64,000 nucleotides of DNA from Lysobacterales bacterium (GTDB taxonomy: Bacteria; Pseudomonadota; Gammaproteobacteria; Xanthomonadales; Xanthomonadaceae), in the NCBI GenBank assembly GCA_014946745.1, contig JADCRD010000001.1, forward strand, positions 992,001-1,056,000. The letters run 5' to 3'. The translations under genes and the position numbers were made by a program. Shown one piece after another: positions 8,497-16,472 of this stretch (positions are counted from its first letter, which is position 1; each line of letters begins with the position of its first letter). A model generated the notes under the pieces. That model was not told the origin of the DNA and did no database searches. It saw only the letters and a list, made by a program, of their open reading frames with translations.

Positions 8497-8934
8497 TCAG
8501 CGGCCCTGGGCGGCCTTGGCTTCCGCGTAGGACTGGCCCCACAGCGGATGTCCTTGTTCGGCAGGCGCAAGGTCGAAGCTCGGGTCCAACTGGAACGCGC
8601 GCTCGAACGATTGCCGGCACAGCTGCGGGCGTTCGCTCACGCAGTAGGTGAATGCAAGGAACTTGAGCGCGCGCAGCTGCTCGGCCTGGCTGGCCTGCCA
8701 CACCTCCGGGGTCAGCAGCATGTGCTCGGCCTCCGGGTAGTTGCCCGCTTCGAAATGGGCAACGCCAAGATCCACGTGACGCCGCCCGGCGGCTTCGCGA
8801 GCCATGGCGGCGCGTTCTTCTGCCGTCGGCTCGGGCGGCGGTGGCGGCGGTGCCACTGTCTTCTGGCTCGGGCAGCCGGCAAGGCCAAGTGTCAGGACCG
8901 CAAGCGCGGCGCCGGCTTTGACTCGATTCCACAT
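8497..8934 (-). CDS. T6SS-associated TPR lipoprotein, TssQ-like
   Basis: A 145-residue lipoprotein. The signal peptide ends in the lipobox LAGC with the lipidated Cys at 21; the next residue is Pro, not Asp, so outer-membrane sorting is expected. After a Pro-rich linker (residues 28-37) a TPR-like helical region follows (VDLGVAHFEAGNYPEAEHML, then LKFLAFTYCVSERPQLCRQS and FERAFQLDPSFDL). It sits between ppkA and tssA in the leftward T6SS unit. Similar small TPR lipoproteins in other T6SS loci are called TssQ family; the molecular role is unknown. A periplasmic partner or sensor for the PpkA extracytoplasmic part is possible but is my inference. Confidence 0.75.
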   Translation of the reverse strand: MWNRVKAGAALAVLTLGLAGCPSQKTVAPPPPPPEPTAEERAAMAREAAGRRHVDLGVAHFEAGNYPEAEHMLLTPEVWQASQAEQLRALKFLAFTYCVSERPQLCRQSFERAFQLDPSFDLAPAEQGHPLWGQSYAEAKAAQGR

Positions 8935-8970
8935 CGGTTTGAACTCCCCTGGGGTGATGCTGTTCTGCGA

Positions 8971-11130
8971 CTACGCGCCGGAGGCGCTGAAGCGGTGTTC
9001 GATCGCCGGGTTTTCGCCGGCCCTGACCTCGATCTCGAGGCTGTGTGGGGGGAAGGCCGGATTGCGCAGTTCGATGCGATGGCGGCCGGGGGCCAGGCGC
9101 AGTTCGCGCAGCGGCGGGCTGACGCCCTGCTTCTGCCCGCCGATCCACACTTCCGCCCAGGGGCTGATGCCAAGGCGCACGCCCACGCTTTCGGCTGCGC
9201 TCGCGGCTCGCCGCGGAGCCGCCGGACGGGGCGTCGACGCGGCAGGCTGCGCACTCGTCGCCGCATCGGCGGCCGCACCTGCGGCGGGCTGCTGTGACTG
9301 CGCGTCGCGCAGGTCGACCAGCGCCAGACCTTGCCCGGAGTCGACGGCGATCGAGCTGTCGCCAGCCCAGAGGTCCTCGGGGATCGCTGCACCGGGCTGC
9401 GGAGCCACTTGGGGCGCAGAGGGCTGGGGCGCGAGGCGCGCGCCGAACCCAGGTGCTGGAGCCGGATCGGGCGCCTGCGCGCTGATTGAGCGCGAGGGCG
9501 CTACCACGGCCGTGGATTGAGGCAGCTCTGCCTCTGCGGCGGCGGTGGGCTGTGCCGTGTCGCTTGACCCTGCCGTGATGCTGGGCTCTGCCGTGGCGCC
9601 TGCCGCTGGCGCGTCCGCGCTGGGCTGGCTCGGGGTGGGGGCGGGGGCCCGGGCAAGCGTCGGTGCCGGCGCCCGCGGCTGTTCAACGGCGACGGGCGCG
9701 TCGGCGGCGGGTGTCGCAGTGTCGCTTTCGGCTCCGGCGAGCAGCCATGCCGCTACTGCGATCGTCAGCGCCGCTGCCGTCGCGCCTGCGGCGATCAGCG
9801 GCGTGCGCCGGCGGGAGGCCGCTGCGGTCGTGGCCTCGGTATCGATTCTTGCCTCGAGCCGCGATTCGCTGACGACGCGCACATCAGCCGTGTCCGCGAG
9901 CAGCTTGCCGGAGATCAGATCTTCGACGTCCTTGAACGCCGGTGGTTCGGGCGTCGGCGTCGGGGTGGCCATGGGGTCAGTCGAGGGCGCTGCGTGCGGC
10001 TCGACGCGTGCACTGTCCTTGGCGGGCTCGGCGGCACCCGACGCGCCGGCGCCCGCCAGCTGGGCGGCGATGTCCGCCATCTCCTCGGCGCTGACGATGG
10101 CAGTGATGGCTTCGTCCACGTGCAGGGCATCGAGCGCACGCTCGGCGCTGGAGCGGTCCGGCGTGCTGGTGTGGGCCTCATCGAGCGCCAGCAGCGCGCG
10201 CAGCGCCGCCGCCGACTGCGGTCGATCGGCGGGCTGGAGGGCGAGTGCCGAATCGATGCCGCGCAGGAAGCGTTCACTGAAGCCCGGCCGTGGGCTGTCC
10301 GCCAGCGCGGTCCGCGAGTCCTTCATCACCCGCGAAATGGAGGCCTGCGGTGGCGCACCGGTCACCGCGAAGTGCAGCACGGCACCGAAGGCATAGACAT
10401 CCGTCCACGGGCCCTGCGGCAGCGAGAACTCGCCGGAATACTGCTCCAGCGGCGCATAGCCTGGCTTGACCACGACGGTCACGGCCTGCTCGCGGTCACC
10501 CAGAATCTCGCGTGCGGAGCCCAGATCGAGCAGCACGGCGCGCCCGTCGCGCTGGATCAGGATGTTGTCGGGGGCGACGTCGCGGTGGAACACGCTGCGC
10601 CCGTGCAGCAGTTCCAGCACGTCGAGCACGGGGGCCAGCGTGCGCTTCAACCAGCTCTCGTCGCAGCGCGCGCCCAGCTCGCGCAGCACTTGGCGCAGGG
10701 TGCGTCCGTGATAGCGCGGCATGACCATGTAGGCGGTGCCGTTCTCTTCCCAGAACTGCAGCACCTCGACCAGGGCCGGATGCTTGAACTGCGCCAGCAG
10801 GCGCGCCTCGTTCATGAAGCCCGCAAGGCCGGCGCTGAAGCTCTCTTCGTGCTGTTCGGAGCGAACCCGCACGCTGTAGCCATCTTCGCGACGGGCAAGG
10901 CTCGCGGGGATGTACTCCTTGATGGCGACCTCGCGCCCCAGCCGCTGATCGAGCGCGGCATACACGATGCTGAAGCCGCCTTCGCCGATCACGCCGGTCA
11001 GCTCGAACTCGCGCAGACGCGTGCCAGCCGGCAGTGCGCTGCCCAGGCCCGTGGGCGAGGCAGGGCCCGTGGGCGCCGAGGAAGCAGGGCCACTGCGCGA
11101 TGCTGCTGGCTTGAGTGTCGCGTGATCCAT
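8971..11130 (-). CDS. ppkA: Membrane Ser/Thr protein kinase PpkA with C-terminal PEGA domain
   Basis: Hanks-type kinase expected to phosphorylate Fha and so trigger T6SS assembly. Of 719 residues, the kinase domain spans about 40-310: glycine loop GEGGFSIVY (49-57), Lys71 in AIKEYIP, HRD 182-184, Asn189, and DLG (202-204) where DFG is usual, then the APLEQY loop. A low-complexity linker leads to one transmembrane helix (about 443-466), an Ala/Pro-rich stalk, and a terminal PEGA-like domain (about 650-719: AEVWIGGQKQGVSPPLRELR). The PEGA part is on the periplasmic side and could bind peptidoglycan or an envelope partner. Start set at 11130 (MDHATLKPAA). First gene of the leftward unit, divergent from fha. 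Confidence 0.92.
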   Translation of the reverse strand: MDHATLKPAASRSGPASSAPTGPASPTGLGSALPAGTRLREFELTGVIGEGGFSIVYAALDQRLGREVAIKEYIPASLARREDGYSVRVRSEQHEESFSAGLAGFMNEARLLAQFKHPALVEVLQFWEENGTAYMVMPRYHGRTLRQVLRELGARCDESWLKRTLAPVLDVLELLHGRSVFHRDVAPDNILIQRDGRAVLLDLGSAREILGDREQAVTVVVKPGYAPLEQYSGEFSLPQGPWTDVYAFGAVLHFAVTGAPPQASISRVMKDSRTALADSPRPGFSERFLRGIDSALALQPADRPQSAAALRALLALDEAHTSTPDRSSAERALDALHVDEAITAIVSAEEMADIAAQLAGAGASGAAEPAKDSARVEPHAAPSTDPMATPTPTPEPPAFKDVEDLISGKLLADTADVRVVSESRLEARIDTEATTAAASRRRTPLIAAGATAAALTIAVAAWLLAGAESDTATPAADAPVAVEQPRAPAPTLARAPAPTPSQPSADAPAAGATAEPSITAGSSDTAQPTAAAEAELPQSTAVVAPSRSISAQAPDPAPAPGFGARLAPQPSAPQVAPQPGAAIPEDLWAGDSSIAVDSGQGLALVDLRDAQSQQPAAGAAADAATSAQPAASTPRPAAPRRAASAAESVGVRLGISPWAEVWIGGQKQGVSPPLRELRLAPGRHRIELRNPAFPPHSLEIEVRAGENPAIEHRFSASGA

Positions 11131-11170
11131 GTGCGCTTGGCGCCCCCAATAAGCGTCAGTGAACGATTGT

Positions 11171-11176
11171 TTTATA
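11171..11176 (-). promoter_or_regulatory. Possible -10 element for ppkA
   Basis: Reads TATAAA on the minus strand, within CCTATAAAACA. A start site about 7 bases downstream would give a leader of roughly 30 bases before the ppkA ATG. No good -35 hexamer is visible at 17 bases, so an activator may be needed. Confidence 0.35.
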
Positions 11177-11249
11177 GGCGCATGGTGTGTGCGCAGATGC
11201 GCCACGATGCAACGAAGTGGCAAATCTTGGCAAGCACTTGTTGACTGAT

Positions 11250-11268
11250 TGTGACGTCGAATGTCACA
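11250..11268. promoter_or_regulatory. Inverted repeat TGTGAC-N7-GTCACA, possible operator
   Basis: A perfect 6-base inverted repeat with a 7-base spacer. The outer TGTGA/TCACA arms resemble CRP/Clp sites, but the spacing between arms is 9 bases rather than 6, so it is probably not a standard CRP-family site. It lies about 120 bases upstream of ppkA and 450 bases upstream of fha. Confidence 0.35.
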
Positions 11269-11652
11269 GGCTTGGCCGGCGGTTCGCGCCCGCTGCCCCC
11301 TGCGTCGGCGTAAGGAATCAAGCACTTGGCGGCAGGTGGGTATCGACGGGCGCTCGTCCATGCGCGCGCGTTTCGTGTTTCGTGAGCGTCAACCAAGGCG
11401 AAAGAAATCAGATACTTAGGCGCCTTATTCCGGGTCGTTCCGCTTGTCGGCTCAAGTGATGCTTTCGTCCGATCGAGCCGCCTGCGCGCACCCTTCCGGA
11501 GGCTCTGGGGCGTGAGCGAACCGGTGGCCGGGTGCTGGGAGCCGGGGATTGTGACATGGTGAGCTACAGCACAAATCGGGGCGTGACCAGTCTTGAGGCT
11601 GAGCGGGACCTCTGTTAGCGTCCGCGCTGCATGGCCTGTTATCCGTTCCGAA

Positions 11653-11686
11653 ATGTGGGCGGCACGCGCATTCCTTCACCCCACAT
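11653..11686 (+). promoter_or_regulatory. Sigma54-like motif inside an inverted repeat before fha
   Basis: ATGTGGG (11653-11659) pairs with CCCACAT (11680-11686). Between them is GGCACGCGCATTCCT (11661-11675), which fits the sigma54 pattern GGCAC-N5-TTGC except that the conserved G of the -12 GC is C. It ends 41 bases before the fha ATG. The mismatch at a key base makes real sigma54 use doubtful. Confidence 0.25.
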
Positions 11687-11716
11687 CTTCGATGCCGAAC
11701 TCTCGGGAAGCCCTAC

Positions 11717-13573
11717 ATGAATGCCGCGACGCTTGAACTGCAGGTGCTGTCCTACGCGGGCGGCGAGGCAGCGCCGGGCCTGTCTGTTCGCTTGGGCCAC
11801 AGCCCTGTCAGCGTTGGGCGTTCGCCCGCGTGTCATCTTTCGCTTGACGACCCTGAGCGCCTGATTTCGCGCAGCCACCTCAGCGTCTGGATGGACGCCC
11901 ACGGCGCCGCGTGGCTGCGCAATGCCAGCAGTTCGACGCCGGTGTTCATCGACGGCGCTGAGTTGCCGCCGGCGGCGCAAGCGCGCCTGCAGCCGGGTCA
12001 GAGCATCGTGCTTGGGCGCTACCTGCTCGGCCTGCAGCGCTGCGCCTCCACAGCATCGGCTGCCTTCGTGGCGGCCGCGCCCCAACCCGCGTGGCCGGTT
12101 CAGCAGGCCGCGCCTGCTGCGATTCCTGAAGAATTCGACGTGTTCGCGCTGCCGCCGGCGGCAGCGACTGCCTCGGGCGGCGCCGTGGCGGCCTGCGATC
12201 TCTCTGAGTTCTCGGGCGAGTCCGGTGCAATCGCTGACGTTTTCGCCGGTCTGCAGGCTTTTGATGCGCGTGGTCCGGCGCCGGCAGGCGATGTGATGGA
12301 TCTGCTCGGAGGTGGCGACTCGCGCCCCCGGCCACCGACCCAAGACCCGCTTCAGCGACTGCTCGGCGGCGGCGACGCCCTGCTGCGCGAGTCGTCGCCG
12401 GCTGCGGCGTCAAGCACGACAAACGCGGATCAGAGCAGCGAGATCGATGCGCTGTTCCGGCTGCCTTCCGCTGCCGCTTCGCCTGACCTGTTGGGCCCGG
12501 CGTCGCCTGCCGCGTCGGCACCTGTGGCCGTGGGCCCGGTCGGGGCTGCAAGCAGCCTTGATCCCCTCGAGCTGGATCTCGGCGTCGCAGGCGCCGGCTC
12601 GCTCGAGACCGGGCTGCTCGATCTGATCGGCGCCGCAGACAGCGCAGCGGTGCCCGCCACGACGCGCCCAGCAGCGGGCCCGCTGCCCGTCGCCGCGATC
12701 CCGCCTTCGACTCGCACTCCGGGGGCTCCGGGGGGAGGCGCACAGCGCCCCGCGCCGTCATCCGCAGCCGTGCCGCGTTCTGCGCCGGTGCCTGAGATAG
12801 CCTTGCCGCCAGGCGCTTCCGCAGGCCGGCAGGACTTAGCGGCGCGAGCCGCAGATGCCGTGGCCAGCGGCGCGGCTGGCTCCCAAACTCGCGCGGCGGC
12901 CGCAGCGCCCGCGCTGTCTGCCGCCGACGCGCGTGCCGATGCGCAGGGCTCGCCCGCAGCGTCGGATCCGTCCACGACGGCCGCGCTCGCCGAGGCCTTC
13001 GCGCGCGGCTGCGGGCTGAGCGTCGCTCAGGTCGGCGCGCTCGATGACGCCGCCGCCGAGAATCTCGGCAGGCTGTTCCAGAGCCTGGTTGCCGGCGCGC
13101 TGCAGCTGATTCACGCCCGCTCCTCTACCAAGCACGAGCTGCGCGCCCACATGACGATCATCGCCACCTCGGGCAACAACCCGCTGAAGTTCGCGCCCGA
13201 TGCGCAGGCGGCGATGCTGCAGCTGGTGGGACGCGGCCTGCCGGGCTTCATGCCGCCGGTGGATGCCGTCCGCGATGCGTTTGCGGACCTCAGCGCGCAT
13301 CAGGTCGGGCTGCTCGCGGCCTCACGCTCGGCGATGTACGCGATGGCCGGGCGCTTGTCGCCCGAGCACATCCAGCAGCGGGTTGGCGGGCCGCGCGGCT
13401 TCTCCGGGCTGCTGCCAAGCGCCCACAAGGCCCAGCTGTGGGACGCCTTCGTCGCCGAGCACGCCAAGCTGCTGGGCGAGGCGCGCGAGGAGTTCGATGC
13501 GGCCTTCCAGGGCGCGTTCGTCGATGCCTACGAGGGCGAGGTGCGACGGGTGCAGGCGGTCGGTTCGCCATGA
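11717..13573 (+). CDS. tagH: T6SS FHA-domain scaffold protein TagH/Fha
   Basis: Fha is the phosphothreonine-binding target of PpkA; once phosphorylated it promotes recruitment of T6SS parts. The 618-residue product has an N-terminal FHA domain (about 22-105) with the signature GRS at 34-36, SRSH at 51-54 and Asn69, then a long low-complexity Ala/Pro/Ser region (about 110-420), and the T6SS-specific C-terminal helical domain (about 425-615: LGRLFQSLVAGALQLIHARS, LKFAPDAQAAMLQLVGRG, ISG-less SAHKAQLWDAFVAEHAKL). Its stop overlaps the pppA start (ATGA). First gene of the rightward unit. The disordered linker is longer than usual. Confidence 0.94.
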   Translation: MNAATLELQVLSYAGGEAAPGLSVRLGHSPVSVGRSPACHLSLDDPERLISRSHLSVWMDAHGAAWLRNASSSTPVFIDGAELPPAAQARLQPGQSIVLGRYLLGLQRCASTASAAFVAAAPQPAWPVQQAAPAAIPEEFDVFALPPAAATASGGAVAACDLSEFSGESGAIADVFAGLQAFDARGPAPAGDVMDLLGGGDSRPRPPTQDPLQRLLGGGDALLRESSPAAASSTTNADQSSEIDALFRLPSAAASPDLLGPASPAASAPVAVGPVGAASSLDPLELDLGVAGAGSLETGLLDLIGAADSAAVPATTRPAAGPLPVAAIPPSTRTPGAPGGGAQRPAPSSAAVPRSAPVPEIALPPGASAGRQDLAARAADAVASGAAGSQTRAAAAAPALSAADARADAQGSPAASDPSTTAALAEAFARGCGLSVAQVGALDDAAAENLGRLFQSLVAGALQLIHARSSTKHELRAHMTIIATSGNNPLKFAPDAQAAMLQLVGRGLPGFMPPVDAVRDAFADLSAHQVGLLAASRSAMYAMAGRLSPEHIQQRVGGPRGFSGLLPSAHKAQLWDAFVAEHAKLLGEAREEFDAAFQGAFVDAYEGEVRRVQAVGSP

Positions 13574-14424
13574 GCACCTTTGTTGCCGTGGGCGGTACGC
13601 GCGTCGAGTACGCGACGCTGAGCGGGCAGGGCGCGCGCAGCTACAACGAAGATGCCTGCGGCTACTGGACTTCGGCACAGGCGTCCTGCTTTGTGGTCTG
13701 CGATGGCGCCGGTGGCCATGGCGGCGGTGAAGTGGCCTCCGAGACGGCGGTTCGCACCTTGCTCAGCGCGTTCTCGGCCGCTCCCTTGCTCGACCCCGGC
13801 CATGTGGCTTCACTGATCACCCAGACCGATGCCGCCATCCGCTACGGCCAGAAGCTCACCGCCAGCCTGAGCAAGATGAGCGCGACCGTCACGGCGCTGT
13901 TCATCGACGGCCGCGCCCAGCGCGCGCAGTGGTCGCATCTGGGCGACACCCGGCTTTACCTGATCCGCCGTCGCGAGATCCGCTGCATGACCAAGGACCA
14001 CAGCGTGGTCCAGAGCTTTGTCGATGCGGGTGTCATCGAAGCCTCCGAGGTCCGCCACCACGCGCGTCGCAACCTGCTGTTCGCAGCGCTCGGCATGGGC
14101 GAGGGCACCGCGCCCGAGGCGCTGCCGGGCGCCTTCGAGCTGAATGAGGGCGATGCCTTCCTGATCTGCACCGACGGCTTCTGGGAGGCCGTAGAAGAGC
14201 AGGAGATGGTCGACACCCTGCACCAGGCGGAATCTGCCGAGCAGTGGCTGGTGCTGATGGAGCAGCGCGTGATTCAACGCGCCAGCGACACCCAGGACAA
14301 CTACAGCGCCCTGGCCGTCTGGGTGGGGCAGCCGGGCGAAGTGACCCAGCCCTGGCCCGAACAGAGCGAGCTGGGCTGCACAGACGCGCATGCGTTCGAC
14401 TCCGCGCTTGAAGCGCGGCTCTGA
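13570..14424 (+). CDS. pppA: PP2C-family Ser/Thr phosphatase PppA
   Basis: PppA removes the phosphate that PpkA places on Fha and so resets the T6SS. The 284-residue product shows the PP2C metal-binding pattern: NED at 26-28, VCDGAGGHGGGE at 43-54, SHLGDTRLYLI in the middle, CTDGFWE and a final DNYSALAVWV. These supply the acidic residues for the two-metal centre, so it should be active. The start was set at the ATG that overlaps the fha stop; a long upstream extension in this frame is antisense-like coding noise. The last 40 residues extend beyond the fold. Confidence 0.94.
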   Translation: MSTFVAVGGTRVEYATLSGQGARSYNEDACGYWTSAQASCFVVCDGAGGHGGGEVASETAVRTLLSAFSAAPLLDPGHVASLITQTDAAIRYGQKLTASLSKMSATVTALFIDGRAQRAQWSHLGDTRLYLIRRREIRCMTKDHSVVQSFVDAGVIEASEVRHHARRNLLFAALGMGEGTAPEALPGAFELNEGDAFLICTDGFWEAVEEQEMVDTLHQAESAEQWLVLMEQRVIQRASDTQDNYSALAVWVGQPGEVTQPWPEQSELGCTDAHAFDSALEARL

Positions 14425-14489
14425 AGCTCGCGTCGATTCGCGCCGCGTGCTCCCCCGAAACTCTCCATCGAAACACCGGTCTCCGCGCA

Positions 14490-15053
14490 ATGACTTCCGA
14501 CAGCGTTCCTTTCTCGCCGGCCGTGGCCGAACTCGACCTGCGCCGCAGGCAGCTGCTCGTGTTCGCGGGCGTGGGCATGGTGGCGCTCCTGCCGGGCTGC
14601 ACGACGGCCCCGCGGCGTACCGTGCCAGTGACCCTCGACCTCAGCTACCGCGTGGCTGCGGATGTGAACCCTGACCCCAATGGCCGGCCGTCGCCGGTCA
14701 TGCTGCGGGTCTACAAGCTGCGCAAACTGGAGCAGTTCAAATCGATCGACTTCTTTGCGCTGAGCGCCCAGCCCAGCCACGCGGAGTTCGCGCTCGAAGA
14801 AGAGTTTCCAGTGCAGCCCGGCACAGAAGGCCGACGCAGCTACTCGTTGGAGCCCGAGCAGGCCGGCTTCGGCGTGGTCGCCGCCTATCGCGACATCGCG
14901 GTCAGCCGCTGGCGGGCCAGCGAAGAGCTGCCGCCGCTCAAGGTCTCACGCATCAAGCTGCCCGAGGTGCTCACCCGCGCCGATCCGGTGATGGCGTACT
15001 CGCTAGAAGTCGGACGCAATGCGCTGACGCTCGCGCGCGTGGAGCGCGGCTGA
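14490..15053 (+). CDS. tssJ: T6SS outer-membrane lipoprotein TssJ
   Basis: TssJ anchors the TssLM membrane complex to the outer membrane by binding the periplasmic end of TssM. The 187-residue product has a long N-region, a hydrophobic segment and the lipobox LLPGC with Cys37. The mature part has the transthyretin-like TssJ fold pattern: VTLDLSYRVAADVNPDPNGR, SPVMLRVYKL, and FGVVAAYRDI. Arg-Arg-Arg just before the hydrophobic core (RRRQLLVFAG) looks slightly Tat-like but lacks the full motif. The stop overlaps the tssK start. Confidence 0.93.
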   Translation: MTSDSVPFSPAVAELDLRRRQLLVFAGVGMVALLPGCTTAPRRTVPVTLDLSYRVAADVNPDPNGRPSPVMLRVYKLRKLEQFKSIDFFALSAQPSHAEFALEEEFPVQPGTEGRRSYSLEPEQAGFGVVAAYRDIAVSRWRASEELPPLKVSRIKLPEVLTRADPVMAYSLEVGRNALTLARVERG

Positions 15054-16393
15054 TGTCTGATCGTCAGCGCGTGGCCTGGGCCGAGGGCATGTTTCTGCGG
15101 CCCCAGCACTTCCAGCAGCAGACCCGCTACCAGGAGTTCTTCGCGCACCAGCGCGCACTGGCCGGTGAGCCGCACTTCTGGGGCTTTCGCCGGCTGGAGA
15201 TCGACGAGGCCGCGCTGGCGGTGGGAAAGCTGGCGCTGCGCGCGGCCGAGGGCGTGTTGCCCGACGGCACGCCGTTCTCGCTGCCGCAGCACGCCGAGCT
15301 GCCGCCTGCGATCAGCTTCGAAGAAGGCGCGGTGGGCCAGCTCATCCACCTCGCTCTGCCGTTGGCGCGCGAGGGCGCCGAGAACGTGCTGTTCGAAGAG
15401 ACGCCGGCATCGCTGGCGCGCTACCGGGTGCGCGACGCCCTGCTGCGCGACGAGAACAGCTTCGCCGGTGAACCCGCCGAAGTGCAGCTGGCGGAACCAC
15501 GCTTGCGCCTGGTCGATGCGCGTGGCCTCGACGATGGCTGGCTGGGCTTGGGTGTGGCGCGGGTGCTCGAATGCCGCAGCGACCGCCTGCTGGTGCTGGA
15601 TCGCGACTACATCCCGCCGGTGCTGAGACTCGATGCGCATGCGCTGGTCATGGGTTTTCTGCGCGAGGTCGAGGGCCTGGTCGAACAGCGCGCCGATGCG
15701 CTGGCCGGACGCCTGCAGCAGCCGGGTCGCGGCGGCATTTCCGAAGTCGGCGAGTTCTTGCTGCTGCAGCTGCTGAATCGCGCGGAGTCGAGCTTCCGAC
15801 ATCTCGAAAGCAGCCCCGGCCTGCATCCCGAGCGCCTCTACGCGGAGCTGGTCGGGCTGGCTGGCGAGATCTGCACCTTTGTTGAAGCCGGTCGACGGCC
15901 GCTGGCCGATTGGCCGCCCTATCGGCACGACGCGCTGCGCGAGTCGCTTTTTCCGCTGCTGGTGCACCTGCGTCGCGCGCTGTCCTCGGTGCTGGAGCAG
16001 AACGCCATCCAGATCGATCTGCAGCTGCGCAACTACGGCGTGCGCATCGGTCAGGTCAACGACCGCGAGCTGCTGAAGTCCGCGCAGTTCGTGCTGGCCG
16101 TGCATGCGGCAGCGCCGCCCGATGTGTTGCGCGCGCATTTCCCGAACCAGGTCAAGATCGGCCCGGCCGAGCGCATTCGCGATCTCGTCAACTTGCAGCT
16201 GCCGGGCGTGGGCTTGCGCCTGTTGCCGGTCGCGCCGCGTCAGATCCCGTACCACGCGGGCTTCCATTACTTCGAGATGGACACCAGCGTCGAGCTTTGG
16301 AAGCAGCTGCAGGGCAACGGTGCGCTGGCCCTGCATGTGGCGGGCGAGTTTCCTGATCTTGAACTGCAGTGCTGGGCCATTCGCCGTACATGA
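15053..16393 (+). CDS. tssK: T6SS baseplate-to-membrane connector TssK
   Basis: TssK trimers link the baseplate wedges to TssL and TssM. The 446-residue product begins MSDRQRVAWAEGMFLRPQHF, and the WAEGMFLRPQHFQQQ motif is diagnostic. Other conserved parts are YVPPVL-like sequence (YIPPVLRLDAHALVMGFL), LLLQLLNRAESSFRHL, the ERLYAELVGLAGEICTF segment, and near the end PYHAGFHYFEMDTSVELWKQ. The start codon shares a base with the tssJ stop (TGATG). Full length. Confidence 0.97.
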   Translation: MSDRQRVAWAEGMFLRPQHFQQQTRYQEFFAHQRALAGEPHFWGFRRLEIDEAALAVGKLALRAAEGVLPDGTPFSLPQHAELPPAISFEEGAVGQLIHLALPLAREGAENVLFEETPASLARYRVRDALLRDENSFAGEPAEVQLAEPRLRLVDARGLDDGWLGLGVARVLECRSDRLLVLDRDYIPPVLRLDAHALVMGFLREVEGLVEQRADALAGRLQQPGRGGISEVGEFLLLQLLNRAESSFRHLESSPGLHPERLYAELVGLAGEICTFVEAGRRPLADWPPYRHDALRESLFPLLVHLRRALSSVLEQNAIQIDLQLRNYGVRIGQVNDRELLKSAQFVLAVHAAAPPDVLRAHFPNQVKIGPAERIRDLVNLQLPGVGLRLLPVAPRQIPYHAGFHYFEMDTSVELWKQLQGNGALALHVAGEFPDLELQCWAIRRT

Positions 16394-16472
16394 ACCTTCG
16401 CGTCTCCACTCCGATGTTGAATGAATCCACGTCGCCGCTCGCGCGACGCTTTGCCTTGGGGGACGTCCTGCC

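Larger units (their letters stand above)
11131..11716. promoter_or_regulatory. Divergent T6SS control region
   Basis: A 586-base gene-free stretch between the starts of ppkA and fha, visibly richer in A and T than the flanking genes. It should hold both T6SS promoters. I see three candidates: a TATAAA on the minus strand (11171-11176), an inverted repeat TGTGAC-N7-GTCACA (11250-11268), and just before fha a GGCAC...TTCC motif inside an inverted repeat (11653-11686). No convincing coding region is present. All assignments are by eye. Confidence 0.7.

Noticed and set aside
11230-11248. Sigma54 promoter at TTGGCAAGCACTTGTT
   Set aside because: The distance between the GG and the TTG parts is one base short and the -12 GC is missing.
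11250-11268. CRP/Clp binding site
   Set aside because: The TGTGA and TCACA arms are 9 bases apart, not 6. Kept only as an unnamed inverted repeat.
11639-12343. Possible minus-strand gene in the fha 5' region
   Set aside because: It is rich in Arg and Ala, has no motif and lies opposite the conserved FHA domain.
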